Shown: positions 44,466 to 55,734, counted from the first letter of the stretch. The stretch is DNA of 64,000 nucleotides from Ceratotherium simum simum (GCF_000283155.1 NW_004454181.1:28279258-28343257), one strand, 5' to 3'. Notes: generated by a model not told the origin, from the sequence alone. Program-made: numbers and translations.

Positions 44466-45219
44466 CAGTTGCTGAACTAGTGTGCAACTTTGGTGTGTGG
44501 ATAGGGCCACAATAGAGTCACAGGCAGACTGAGTTGAGGTTCAGACCTCTATGTAGTTGACCGGGGGCTGCTTACTTCTCCTTTTGTTAAGGGCAATACA
44601 ATCCCCAGAATTGGAGGTTGAGAGGAGCCTGTAGTGGCTCCAAGTTGGTGAGAAGAGACAAGTAGAGACAGGAAGACAGAGAGAAGATGCATCCAGAAGG
44701 TCTTCTCTTGACTGGACCAGTGAGCACGGTTCCATCAGCCAGTCAGCCATTGTATCTACAGATGATTTGGCTTATTTTCTAGGGTTCTTGGTGTTATCTC
44801 TCAAGTGGACATACCCACTTGTTATCCTACAGTGCTTGCTTCCTCTTGGGATGTCATAGTCAGTTCCACTATGAGGACATTTAACAGCAGAAACCAGAGG
44901 AAGTTATTTTATGTTACTTGACAATTTATGAAAAAGAAAATGAATTCTGTGGTGGGTGGAAATTTGACTTAATGTAGAATGTCAAAGATAAATAATTTCC
45001 CTGTGAACATAAGAAGTGCCATACATTACAGGACTCATGGTCCCTCAAGCCTAACACTCCATCACCCGCTCTGGCAATGGGGAAGCGCTGGCAGAGTGAA
45101 GAGGTGGTTCTTCCTCCGTTACGTCAACTTGGACAGATTAGGAAGTCAGTGTTTGGCACACACCCATTCAGGTGCTTTCTGGTGCACCACGTGTATAGAC
45201 TCATTTAGATAAGCATGAG
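44466..45219. other. unassigned sequence, no gene seen
   Basis: Two small frames without domains (44541-44750 minus, 44979-45212 plus). No repeat recognised. Confidence 0.4.
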
Positions 45220-45373
45220 TGAAATTAATCTTTTTGAGAGTTTCCTTATCTGACAGTATCAATTGTAATAATAATCCTAATCTCTCTGAATTATGTGGAT
45301 TAAACAGGAATAGCCAGGGAAGCTTTTACCAACTAAAGGCTGAATTCAGATGTTAACCTAAAAAATCCATCAT

Positions 45374-45411
<38 letters not shown>

Positions 45412-45545
45412 CACACTTTAATGCGTATTTGCCCTTTTCTCAGATGTTTTATCCATCGCTGATTAGTCTGACTGGCTGCTAATGGGCTTGGGTGAATAAC
45501 AGATCATTTTCTCACCTAACCGTTGGCTGTCCTGTCTGTAGCTGA
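45220..45545. promoter_or_regulatory. repeat-free tract around a TG microsatellite, candidate regulatory element
   Basis: Apart from the microsatellite no repeat is visible. It contains ATTA/TAAT-type motifs ('taatcctaatctctctgaat', 'tgtggattaaacagg', 'gctgattagtctgactggct', 'gctaatgggct'). Function is inferred only from composition. Confidence 0.22.
45377..45410. repeat. (TG)17 microsatellite, uninterrupted
   Basis: Seventeen perfect TG units; the longest pure dinucleotide array in the window. Confidence 0.95.
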
Positions 45546-45989
45546 AGAGGGAGGCTGCTAGTTGGGTTCTGGTTCTTAAAAGAAATATTGGTAACACTAC
45601 AAATTTGCTATAGGGTTTTCTCCCAAAGGAAATCCTTTGCTTTGGTTTGTTTGATTTTTCTGATCATCATCTCTCCTTAGGGAGAGAGGTAATGTGATTG
45701 ACCGTCTTGTGGAGAAGAGAAGCAATGATACAATAGTAATGGTCAGCCCGTGTTTTGGTCCATTTTAGTTGAGTAAGATTCACCTTGGTGCTTTGCCATT
45801 TAGCTGGTTTGAGAACTAGTTATTTCTCTCTAAAGACCTGCCTGCACTTGGTGAAGGGTTGCACAGTGCCCAATTCTGTTCATTTCAGTGTGGTAAGGGA
45901 CCCACGTAGATACTTAGAACTGTGGGCTTCTGAGTATTGTTCCTCTAGTCTATTAGATGAAGGAATAGCTTTTATGGTGTCATTGACCT
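45546..45989. other. unassigned sequence, no gene seen
   Basis: A 68-codon + frame (45785-45991) with no domain. Nothing else recognised. Confidence 0.4.
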
Positions 45990-46920
45990 AGAGTCCTCTA
46001 ACCTTTTCTCGCACCCCTCCCGTGCTGGGGAGCCCACTACATTGTGATGCTTTGCAGGGCAGCTCTGACGATTAGGGCAGGAATGAAAAGTACCAGACTT
46101 AAATACCAGAAGGTCTTAACTGGACCCATGAGGTACACTACTGCTCACTCTGCTACTTGTGGTGTTCATTATGCTACTCACTCTTCTTCTCTCCTTCTGG
46201 GCACATGGCAGGTCTGAATATCCTACCTCCTTTATGGCAAGTGGGGCCATGTGACTAGTTCTGGCCAATGAGTTGTTGAGTGGAAGTGATGTGAATCACC
46301 TCCAGGCAGGAGCATTTCGTTACCAGTTTGTGACACGCATGCACACCACCCCCCTGCCCCAAGTTCTCTTTCCCTCTAGCGTGACAACTGGCAACTTTTA
46401 AGATGGTGGCTACTCCATCACTCTGGGTGCCTGAGTAAACATGATGAGCAGAACCACCCACAATGGACATGTAAAATGAGTGAAAAACAAACCTTTGTTC
46501 TTTTAACTACTGAAGATGGGGGGTTGTTTGTTACCAGAGTATAATATAGCTCCTTCTGACTGATACAATGATGATAGGGAACCCATTCTCAGAAACCTTC
46601 TCAACATAGCAGCATTTCATCTATGTAAGTGGATTGAACTTGTAATATGAGAGGAAAAATATTTGTCATTTTCTCTTCATTGGAGTTGAATTCTACCTTC
46701 CAGTATTTTCTCTCGCTGGACTCAGTCACATTCTTTACAGCTACATGACAGTGTTTCAGAGATTGGAGTTCACTACCGCAGCACACCTGAGCCTTTGGTT
46801 CTCTAGGCTGAAATCCCCATTTCTTCAACTGTTCAATTTGCGATGCAGGGAATAATTCGTAGGCCTCTTCTTATTCTAGTTAACGCTGTCTAGATATTTT
46901 TGAGTATCTCCGGATAATCA
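45990..46920. mobile_element. ancient CR1/L3-like LINE remnant split by an LTR-like element
   Basis: Left part, about 45990-46080: 'tcctctaaccttttctcgca', 'ctggggagcccactacattg', 'cagggcagctctgacgatta'. Right part, about 46590-46920: 'agctacatgacagtgtttca', 'gttctctaggctgaaatccc', 'catttcttcaactgttcaat'. They follow an ancient mammalian repeat with ggggagctcactac... cagctctaattgttag... tctccaggctaaacatcccc... ccttcaaccgttcctc, which I place near CR1/L3. The class call is tentative. Confidence 0.5.
46130..46568 (+). mobile_element. LTR-like repeat (MLT1-like ending)
   Basis: 'gggccatgtgactagttctg', 'gccaatgagttgttgagtgg', 'aagtgatgtgaatcacctcc', 'gttctctttccctctagcgt', 'gcaacttttaagatggtggc', 'gagtaaacatgatgagcaga', 'gggggttgtttgttaccaga', ending 'tgactgatacaa'. 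A common mammalian repeat; the ending resembles MLT1-type LTRs, but the family is uncertain and no TSD is visible. Confidence 0.55.
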
Positions 46921-47439
46921 TTATCCAGGACAATTCCCAGGATATCCTTAGACTTCTAGGAACTTTAGCGTTCTTATCTTTAAGATCCCATAATCTGCCT
47001 GGGGTGTGTTGTGTTCTAATGTGAAAAGGATGAGGGATAGTGAAAAAATGTTAGGATCAATGGATTGACTATTCTCAGACAGTCAAAGAATTGCTGGAGT
47101 CAGAGTGCTAAAGGGATGAGCTCTAGAGAAAGGAAATGATAGTTGAAGAGTGAGGTATTTGAAATTGAGATTGTTGGGGGTTGCAGCTATTGGTGATGAC
47201 AAGGTCACGGTTTGAACATTGGCATGAGTAACTGAGGGAGTGTGGTGCACAAGCTCTTTGGAGGAGAGCAGGTTCAGGAACTTGTAGTTCTCAAAGGAGT
47301 TATCAGAACATTTTTCAAGAGGTAAGCATTTGCATTCATCTGTATTCCAGATTATCTACTTTAACTTTTAGATTATCTCCATAAGTTATGCCACTGATTA
47401 TTAAATTTTCTGTAACAGTTTGAAACATTCATCCTAGTA
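46921..47439. other. unassigned sequence, nothing seen
   Basis: No gene, named repeat or clear motif. Confidence 0.4.
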
Positions 47440-47675
47440 CATCATAGGTTCTGGAGTTTAGAAGACCTAGGTTCAAATCTTGAGTTTACTACTTACTAGT
47501 TACATGACTTTGGGCACATCAGTTCAAATCTTTGAGCCTCAGTTTCCTCATCTGTAAATTGGATACAGTAGTAACAGCTATCTCCAAAGGCTTGTTGTGA
47601 CAAGAGAATGAATTAATGCTTGAAAAACAGCATTCTTACTGGTACGTAGTGGCACTCAGATAATGATAATAACTC
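47440..47675 (+). mobile_element. MIR SINE, nearly full length
   Basis: 'ggttctggagtttagaagac', 'ctaggttcaaatcttgagtt', 'tactacttactagttacatg', 'gcctcagtttcctcatctgt', 'aaattggatacagtagtaac', then the degraded 3' end. One of the best MIR copies here. Confidence 0.92.
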
Positions 47676-48267
47676 TTCTTTATCCCATATTGCTAAAGCA
47701 GAGTGGCCAAAGAGGCCTGAAGAATTGGAAAGCTGCTACAATCAACCCTAAGGGGATACCCTAATCACATTACATTACATATTGCAGCCTAGCATTTATT
47801 TTCAAACCGCAAAATTAATTTTTCTATCTCAGCAGTTTCTAGCACATGGAAGCATTTCTACCCCATAAATTATTCTGAGAAAGAATAACACACATACACA
47901 CAGAGACATACCCCAGAATTCCACAAATTTGATTTGCAAATATTGTCAAATTAGATATTCATCAGATAATGAAATACAGCTTTTTATGGAAGATGTGTAT
48001 TGTAGCTGTTAAAAATCCTTCAGAGCTGTGAATGAGAAAAGCTTGAAGCTAGACCAGATCTTTCTAATTTTTTTGATAGAGAAGTAATATGCTGCCTCTG
48101 CCTCTGCTCTAATATTTCCAACCTTTGACATTCACTGATCTCCTTTAACTGCATATGACCAGGATTGATAAATCAGGAGCACTTCAGTGCATTCATTTCA
48201 GACAAGATACCTAAGTTCAAGAAAAGAAAACAGCCAAGCTCTTGAAAGTGATTATACTTTTCTAGAC
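47676..48267. other. unassigned AT-rich sequence, no gene seen
   Basis: A short AC-rich patch at about 47888-47906. Otherwise nothing recognised. Confidence 0.4.
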
Positions 48268-48660
48268 CAGTGATTCTCAATCATATCAGATCAACCACTA
48301 CTCTGCCCTTTTTTAAAACAAATATTTTGTAATACCCCTTGACTATACTAAAATGAAATTCATGGGTAATATAATCTATCTAAGTAAATTTAAAATTTAT
48401 CCACAGAGTGCCTTAACTGGAATACAAAAAGGCAATAAAACAATAGTGATTTACACTAACTTAATATATATTTTATTATATAAGTGCTCAGACTCGTCTA
48501 TAGCAGAAAACATAATAAAGCAGTCAGATATGTGTGCTTGTACGTTAAACCACCATGTATGCGACAACTACATACAAAGTCCAGCACAGGCCTGTTGTGT
48601 TGACAACTCCAATACCGTGAGTGGCATTATCATTGGTGACATGTAGAGAATACTCGTTCT
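48268..48660 (+). mobile_element. possible hAT-type DNA transposon remnant
   Basis: Starts cagtgattctcaatcatat, a hAT-Charlie-like terminal inverted repeat (TIR). The far end 'tagagaatactcgttctg' could be the degraded partner. The 97-codon + frame (48353-48646) inside has no transposase motif. Weakly supported. Confidence 0.35.
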
Positions 48661-49079
48661 GAACAAAATGAGAACATAATCTTCCCTTCATTTAATGTAT
48701 ATAAATTACCATGCAAAAAATTGTTTGTGTTAGTATGTGAAAGGAGTTAAGTTCTAGATTAGGTAATTATAAACAAAATTTTCACTTATGCGAATGGCTG
48801 GTAGGACATTCTAAAATCATGGAGAATGTGGGATGATATATATCTTTTTATGAGATAGTCTCTCATATTGTACTGTTATCCATCCTCATGCTAAATGCCT
48901 GTAGTGCTCCAGTCATGACCACAACCCAATGCCCCACAAATATCTCAAACAGTCTCTAGAGAGTGGTACCACTTCTACTGAGACTGTGTTCTAGATAGGT
49001 TGACTGCAGTGCAAACAAGGAAAAGGCTTTTAAATTACTAAGGCCAAAGACCATCCTCAAAAAAAAAAAAATCCATAGT
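48661..49079. other. unassigned sequence, no gene seen
   Basis: Contains an A13 run near 49059-49071. Nothing else recognised. Confidence 0.4.
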
Positions 49080-49650
49080 TGTTCCTCTCCACTTTGGACA
49101 CGTCAAAATGCAAATCTGACCATGTCACCCCCCCAATGCCAACCTTCCTAAAACAATTTGTGACTCCCCATTGAAGTCATGGTGAAGACCTAAATACTTA
49201 ACCCAGACTCCAATCCCCTCCTGATCTGACCCTTGTTGGCCTCATCTGATGGTGCCTTTCCTGGTTCCTGGCATTCCAAGTATGTTGATCTTTCAGCTGC
49301 TGGAGTAAGTCATGTCATTCTCACGCTCTGCTTCCAGCCCAGGCCCTTGACTTTTCCTGCCTTTTGTCAGTCAACTCCTATTCCTCCTTTAAGTCACAGC
49401 TCAATTATCACTCCCTCAGGAATGTGTTTTCTGATCTCCCATCAGGGTCAACACCACCACGTGTACCTCTTCTCATAGCCTCACAACAGCTGTAATTTCA
49501 CATGTATGCAGTTATTGGATTCATGTCTGTCTGCTCCGGTAACTTCTGAGCTCCCGAGGGAAGGAACATGCCTTCTAGCTCTTCTCAGTGACTGAAATGG
49601 AGTAGATCCTCAGATATTCTGTCGAGTTCATATACAGCTGACTGAGTAGA
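49080..49650 (+). mobile_element. L2 LINE 3' part
   Basis: 'caaatctgaccatgtcaccc', 'cctcctgatctgacccttgt', 'tcacgctctgcttccagccc', 'tcctcctttaagtcacagct', 'caattatcactccctcagga', 'gaaggaacatgccttctagc' in L2 order. The 81-codon frame at 49233-49478 is inside it. Confidence 0.8.
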
Positions 49651-49929
49651 CAAAGGGATGGTTGAATGAGCTAGTGAACAAACATGCCTAAAGCTAAGCT
49701 GACATTCCTTGGCCAAGCCTCGTTGAGTGAGTGAGTTTGTTTTCTGGTTAGAACAGAGCTCACACCCACCTGCCTAGAGAAATTAATGCTCTCATGTATG
49801 ACCTGTTTGGCAAGAACAATACCTTCACCTTCTAGTGTGAAGTGTGAAGGGTTATGAATTCTCTAGAAGTACAAGAGAAGATGGAATTGACAGGAGAGGG
49901 AGTAGTTCTTGCTTGTTCTTCAGTTGAAC

Positions 49930-50870
49930 AAGTAATACATAAACATATTCTTGTAGTTTAAAATTCCGATAATAACCCAAATGAAAGAGTTTCCCATCAC
50001 CTTCCACTCCCCTGCCCAAAATATTTACGATTAACAATTGGCTGTGCATTCTAACGGCCATAACCCCTGAATTTACATACATCCCTGAATTTACATACGT
50101 GTCTGTGCATATATGCATGCACATCTCTGCTCTTCCTGTTTTTATTTTCCTTCGAACACTTATGGTATCATATTATGTGTATTGGTCTATGATTGCTTTC
50201 ATTTAACCCTGTGTCTAGGATTATTATTTTATGATTTTATTGTTTATATATATAAAAGGATTTTATTATTTATATATATATAAAAATATAAAATATTACA
50301 AATATAGTCAAAATGTCCCCTGATAAAATAGCTACCTCTTCCTGCCCCTACCCCACAGTCACTCCCCTGGTTCCATTGTTTTTCAACCCAGTGCATGCCT
50401 TTATACTTTCTATTACATGTATGTGGATCCTTTCTCATTCCTTTTAACATCTGCATAATATTTAAGGATATCAAAGTGCTATGATTTAATTTATCAGTCC
50501 CAGATTGGTGGACATTTATACTGTCTCCACGTGTTCATTTTTACAAACAATATAGCAACATGCATCCTTCTACACCTAAGCAAGTGTTCAGGCATTTCCC
50601 TAGAGTATATATGTGGAAAACGTGCATTCAGAATTTTCAGAGATACTGCCACATTAATATCCACAAAGCTTTGCCAATGTATCTTCCCACAGCTAGTCCT
50701 GTGAATCCCCTTTCAGCACATCCTTATCAACTCAAAAGATTGCCAATTTCGTATTTTTCCAATCTGATGGGTGAAAGTGATCTCTCATTGTTTTAAGTTA
50801 CATTTTCCTAACTGCTTGTAATGTATGCATCTTTAGGCAAGCTCACAGACCATTTGTAAAAAAGAGTGAC
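49930..50870 (-). mobile_element. L1 LINE 3'-end fragment
   Basis: Antisense order: 'gagtttcccatcaccttcca', 'tttatcagtcccagattggt', 'ggacatttatactgtctcca', 'ttccctagagtatatatgtg', 'cttcccacagctagtcctgt', 'gatgggtgaaagtgatctct'. An old L1M-type 3' region. Contains an AT-rich dinucleotide insertion at about 50224-50300 and an 18-bp duplication. Confidence 0.8.
50065..50100. repeat. 18-bp tandem duplication, two copies
   Basis: Units 50065-50082 and 50083-50100 both read ccctgaatttacatac and then differ at one base (at versus gt). Confidence 0.92.
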
Positions 50871-50884
50871 TTTAAAATATGTAG

Positions 50885-51010
50885 TTTATACCACATGTTC
50901 CATGAGGACAGGGACCATTTCTGTCTCATTCTCCACTCTAGCCCCAAGGCCAAGCATATTAGATACATAACAAATATTGGTTGGTTGGTTAGTTGATTGA
51001 TTTATTGATT
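50885..51010 (+). mobile_element. L2 LINE terminal fragment
   Basis: 'gttccatgaggacagggacc', 'atttctgtctcattctccac', 'agccccaaggccaagcatat', 'aacaaatattggttggttgg' is the sense 3' end of L2, ending in TTGG/TTGA tetranucleotides. Confidence 0.85.
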
Positions 51011-51322
51011 AATTGATTACCAGACCCACATTTATACTTAAAAAATTCACTGAGTAGAAATATTCAGTGAAAAAAATAAGTCTTGCAACACTTATGGAAG
51101 AAGAAAAAAATGGGACTAAGGGTGGTTAAGAACCCTAAACTTTGAAAAAAAATTTCAACTGAGTGTTTTTAAAAGCAATGGGACTGGAGAGGATGGCCTT
51201 ATTGTAGTCTCTGTTGGATCTAAAATATGTCAAGTCTTGTGGGAAAGATAAAGTAATTTGTAAGTAAATGATTAAAGTATCTGAAAGCAGTGCTTTGGTT
51301 AAAATGGATAAATAACTACATA
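51011..51322. other. unassigned sequence, nothing seen
   Basis: A-rich; no gene or named repeat. Confidence 0.4.
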
Positions 51323-51327
51323 TTAAT

Positions 51328-51723
51328 TGTTATGAACTGAATTTTGCCCCTCCCCCATTCATATGTTGAAGCCCTAAACCCCCCACTCCCCCACCCCCAG
51401 TATGATGGTATTTGGAGATGAGACCTTTGGGAGGTAATTATAATTAGATTTAGATGAGGTCATGAGAGTGGGGCCCTCATGATGGGATTAGTGCCCTCAT
51501 AAGAAGAGATACCAGAGAGCTTGCTTGCTGTCTCCACTGTGTAAGGACACGGAGAGAAGGCAAAACCTTCTGCAAGCCTGGAAGCTAGCTTTCACCAGGA
51601 AGCAAATCTGCTAGCATCTTGATCTTGTATTTTCCAGCCTTCAGAACTGTGAGACTAAATTTCTGTTGTTTAAGCCACCCAGCCTATGGTATTTTGTTAT
51701 AGCAGCCTGAGTGGACTAAGACA
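51328..51723 (+). mobile_element. MLT1-type (ERVL-MaLR) solo LTR with 5-bp TSD
   Basis: Starts TGttatgaactgaattttg and ends ...gtggactaagaCA, with 'catatgttgaagccctaaac', 'ggtatttggagatgagacct', 'gggattagtgccctcataag', 'cttcagaactgtgagactaa', 'ctgttgtttaagccacccag'. Flanked by ttaat at 51323-51327 and 51724-51728. No internal retroviral sequence. A C-rich patch (51368-51400) is an expansion relative to the copy at 8125-8480. Confidence 0.93.
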
Positions 51724-51784
51724 TTAATGTAACAGGTGACATAACCATGACTTCCAAGATAGTCTATAATGGCATCATTTATTC

Positions 51785-52520
51785 CTTAACTTATTTAAAC
51801 AAATATTTCTTGAGTACCTACTATATGCCAAGAAAACAGACAAAGGCTCTGCTTTCTTGGTGCTTACAGTCTGTTGGAGGGGAGGTAGTCAATAGATGCC
51901 AAAAAATAAAGAAACATACGTTGTGTTAGATAAACACCATGAAGAAAAATAAAACAGCAGAAGGAATCTGAGAATGACAGGATGTGCTACATTAGTTAGG
52001 ATGGTCAGGAAAGCCCTCTTTGATGAGGTTACTTTCGAGCAGAGACCTAATTGAAGGCAAGAAGGGAAGCCAGTGGATAACCGGGAGTGAGTTTCTGGGA
52101 AGAAAACACAACAGGTGCAAAGGTCAGAGTGCACTTGACATATTAGAGAAATAGCGAGGAGGCTGTTGTGACTGGAGCAGAATAAAGAGAAGAAGTGGTA
52201 GGAACTGAGGTCAAAGGGGCAGCTGATGCCAGATTTCCTACACCCTTGGAGGTCGTGCTAGGAACTTCAGATATTCTGCATAAGCTGGGAAGCCATTGAA
52301 GAATTTTGAGCAAGGAACACACATTGCCTTCCTTAAGTTTCAGAGCTGTAACTCTGGCTTTTGTATAGAAAACAGGCCATAAAGGCTGGGGATTGAAGAC
52401 AAGAGTTTATTGCAAGAGACTTAGAGATGATGATAGCTTGAACTAGTATTAGTAGAGCCACTGACAAGAAGTCATCAGATTCAAGATGAAGTTGGAAATG
52501 CCAAAACATCCATGGAAAGG
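51785..52520 (-). mobile_element. L2 LINE, long antisense fragment
   Basis: 'ttcttgagtacctactatat', 'ggatggtcaggaaagccctc', 'tttgatgaggttactttcga', 'gcagagacctaattgaaggc', 'gaagccattgaagaattttg', 'agcaaggaacacacattgcc', 'gagatgatgatagcttgaac' trace about 700 bp of L2 from its 3' end into late ORF2. Confidence 0.88.
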
Positions 52521-52849
52521 GAGAAGAATTTTACAGTTTTTAGAATTTAGAATTTTAAAGAGTATTCAAGTTGTTCTTTCTTTACAGCAGCTTCAGGTAG
52601 ATGGGCAAGCACTAAGAGAGAATCCATTCCTTTAAGCTCCATGGCTCACAGCTACATTTGCAATTAAAAACTCTTTTTAAATCAAGCACATCAATTGGTA
52701 AGATTAATAATTGCTTGGAGAAACAATACTTGCAGTTTTAATATACTTATCAAGGCAATTTTATGAGCAAAGCTAAATATAGACAATGCATTTTGAAAAA
52801 ATAACTTTCATGCATTTGGAATGTAATACACATTTGATGTGGAAAATTG

Positions 52850-53060
52850 AGAAAAAGTAGAAAAATATAAAGAAGTAACTCAAGTTTTTCTAGAATGTCA
52901 TCATCTAGAGGTAGCTATGTTGCCTACATATAATTTTAATATATATGTTACATATAATATATATTATTATATGTGTAAATGTTAGGTACCTAATATGGAT
53001 CATTTAACTGTACATATGTTAAGTATGTATATATATGTATATATTTCACATATATATACC
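52850..53060 (-). mobile_element. L1 LINE 3' fragment with AT expansion
   Basis: 'aaagtagaaaaatataaaga' and 'catcatctagaggtagctat' match antisense L1M 3' ends (ataatcccaccacccagagataacc); then TA-rich sequence. Confidence 0.5.
52927..53059. repeat. AT-rich dinucleotide tract
   Basis: Imperfect (TA)n and (ATGT)n array with many self-complementary segments such as tatatatgtatatat. Confidence 0.85.
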
Positions 53061-53689
53061 AAACTTGCCTTTGAATTTTACTCTACAACGCTGAAGTGTG
53101 AGAAATGCCACATTTCTTTTAATCTCTACATTTAGTTAACTTTTTCATGAACCCTTCAATCTGGGTCTCATTGAGGGGAAATTTCATCTCAGACATGTTG
53201 TGGACCTCTTCCTCTTTCTGGGTCAAGCTGAACCTTTTGCTTTTCCGTCCTTGCTGGTCACCACCACCAGGCTAGTTGTTCACCTCTACCTGGTCCCTGG
53301 AAGGCAGGAAGCGCTGCTGCTTCCAGGTCAAGCTTTACACTGGAGTTTTTGATGCTAGTGGTTGGTCTCTGCGGGGGCTGAGCAGGAGCGCGGTGTTCCT
53401 TCTCACTGTTCTTGGAATTTGCAAACCTCTGCTTTCTCCAAGTCATCGCTCTTCAAACTTCCCTGCTTAGGTGGCTGCTTCCACCTTTAGGTCAAGCGAT
53501 TATGTTCTGGTGCCAGAAACTTCTGCATTCAGCCATGCAACTCGAAAAACCCATAACCAACATGGCCGATAACTCAAAACACAAATCTTAGTTATCTTCT
53601 TGGGATAGAGGAGGAAGAGAACCACTCATTCTTTCTAGTCTTTTTGTGATTTTAAGAATAAAGTCACAAGTTAATCTCTCAATAGTTAT
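53061..53689. other. GC-richer block of unknown origin between two L1 fragments
   Basis: Clearly higher in G+C than either flank, especially 53215-53530, and shows no repeat I can name. Two opposed 62-64 codon frames (53258-53446 minus, 53276-53470 plus) have no domain. The flanking L1 pieces could be parts of one element, so this block may be an insertion. Confidence 0.35.
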
Positions 53690-54060
53690 TTTTCTGGACC
53701 CATATGTAAATACACACTTTTGTTGAAAATTGAGCTTGTGCTTTCTTGTTTCATACCTGCTTTTCACCTTGAAAATATTTATAAGAACTTTCCCCTCATT
53801 AAATATTCTTTTCAAACCTGGATTTTAATGGCTGTATAAATGTTAAATAAATATGAGATTGTTTATATAACCAGTATCCAAATTTAAATATTTAGGTTGT
53901 TTCCAATTTTACCAATTATAAGCAATATGCTTATGAGTCAAATGTGCATAAGTCTTTATGAACAACTTTAATAATTTATTTTTTAGGTTAAATTCTTAGA
54001 AGTGGAATTATTGGAGCATGAATATCTTTAAGCTCTTTTTACATTTGTCATAAGCATTGT
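53690..54060 (-). mobile_element. L1 LINE 3' fragment
   Basis: 'ctcattaaatattcttttca', 'gattttaatggctgtataaa', 'atatttaggttgtttccaat', 'taaattcttagaagtggaat', 'tattggagcatg' in antisense L1M order. Confidence 0.8.
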
Positions 54061-54764
54061 GTGGATATGCATTTATGAACTGTAATACAGTTCTTAGGTT
54101 TACCAGGTTGGAATGCCTCAGCAGTCATTTTTAATGAGCTTACTTTATATGATCCTGTCCCAGGCTCTAGGGATGCCTAATACCATCCAGGTACAGAATC
54201 TGAACTTCAATCTGGCTAACCTTGGGTGATACCACAGTTACTCTCTGCCTGCCTTCCTCCATTCCCATCACTCCCCAGCCTGCTCTTATGGATTGCGTGC
54301 ATGACAGGGTCTGTAGTGTTAGTGAGTGTTGATGGTGAACTTCAATGCAGAGCCTTTCTGTTCAAAACCCTCATGTCCCATCAAAATATTGGATACTCTC
54401 CACTTTCCTTATGCTCATGGCAGCTCGATATGCCCCCAGTTCTTGCCCCTTACATTTGTATACCACCTTCTAAACTCCATCTCCACTCCTATGAACTTTT
54501 AGCACATTTTTTTTTCCTTCTCTGCTCTATCACATTTGCATCTATTAGTTATGTCTGGAAAAACTCCAGTGTATTCTTACTCACTCTGTCTCTTCTGTGG
54601 ACTCTGTTTCTACTTGTTATTTCAGCAGCCTCCAGCCAAATTACAACACGCTGTCATAATGATCAGTCATCGATCAGACTGAACTTCTTGCTACACGATG
54701 AGCTAGAGGACCAGGACAAATGTGAATGCCATTTGTGTACATTTGAAATGAACAGAAAAGATGA
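54061..54764. other. unassigned sequence holding the longest open frame of the window (not called as a gene)
   Basis: 54226-54768 (+) is open for 180 codons from an ATG. The predicted product is leucine/serine-rich, with two hydrophobic stretches that could pass for membrane segments (about residues 10-35 and 92-135) and a Cys/His-containing end. I recognise no family. Across 64 kb and six frames one frame of this length is roughly the chance expectation, and there is no promoter, splice or poly-A signal pattern to support it. Confidence 0.4.
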
Positions 54765-54870
54765 ATAATAATAGTTAGCATTTGTGAGCACGTTGTGTAT
54801 GTCAGGCAATATCCTAAGTGTTTTATATATTTCCTTAATTAGTCCTCACAATGACTTCACTATCCAGGAG
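54765..54870 (-). mobile_element. MIR SINE fragment
   Basis: 'ataatagttagcatttgtga', 'gcaatatcctaagtgtttta', 'ttaattagtcctcacaatga' is the antisense MIR 3' end. Confidence 0.8.
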
Positions 54871-55184
54871 GTGACTAGAAAATAGGTTTAGAAGTGTTGT
54901 TAGCCTTCAGAGGGCAACGTGGGAAAGGTTTCTGATATTCTCCGGAGAAACCAGCTAACTATTTGGTAGTCTGCATGTGATGTCGACAATTATAAGTTGT
55001 AACTCAAAGAGATTGACTGGTGGCCCCAATATAGCTGACTCAGAGAGTGGTTTAGGCACAGGATTAAATACAACAATTGAGTTGAAGAAAGGAAAATAAA
55101 AAACCTTTCTGTTGATTGCTAGGGCTTAAGCTTCTTTCAGGCAAGGGCTAACTTACATAATTTTTTACTTGTTAAATATATGTT

Positions 55185-55400
55185 TGTTGTGCTAGGCACT
55201 GTGGATACCAAAATGAATAAGACACTATGGTTGGGGTGACATATATTTAAGTGAGTAATTAAAATATAGTGTGATAAAAGCTATGATATATAATTCCAGG
55301 GTGCTATGAAAATATATAGGAAGAGGAAGTTCTCGGAGCCAGGAATAGGATGGCTTCCCAGGGAATAAGATGTTTAACTGAGGATAAAGGACATGCAAGG
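55185..55400 (-). mobile_element. L2 LINE fragment
   Basis: 'ttgtgctaggcactgtggat', 'accaaaatgaataagacact', 'gataaaagctatgatatata', 'ggatggcttcccagggaata' follow antisense L2. Short and diverged. Confidence 0.6.
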
Positions 55401-55734
55401 CTTGCCGGGTAAAGAAGGGGAGGGAGGAGTGCGGTTTAACAAGTGCGTCCCACCTCCCTGAGTGGGCATTTGGGTACTTCTCTGTGGTAGGGTTGGTTAT
55501 GGAGCAGTGTCAGAAATGGAGCTGCACTGCTAAGTAGGGACCAGGTTAAAGCGGGTCAAATTTGGTATTTTACCAAAGTTGCAATTGCAATGAGAGGACA
55601 TTACAGGACTTTGGACAGGTAGGGGTATATGAATTAATTCCTTCTAGAAAAACAAAGCATTTTGACTCAGTGCTGATAATGGTTGGGAAGACGAAGAGTC
55701 AAGGCAGATGACCAATTAAGAGGTGACTCCCTCA

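Noticed and set aside
54226..54768. 180-codon open frame on +, the longest in the window, with hydrophobic stretches
   Set aside because: No recognisable family or conserved motif, AT-rich chance-like codon content, no supporting splice or promoter signals; one frame of this length is about expected by chance in 64 kb.
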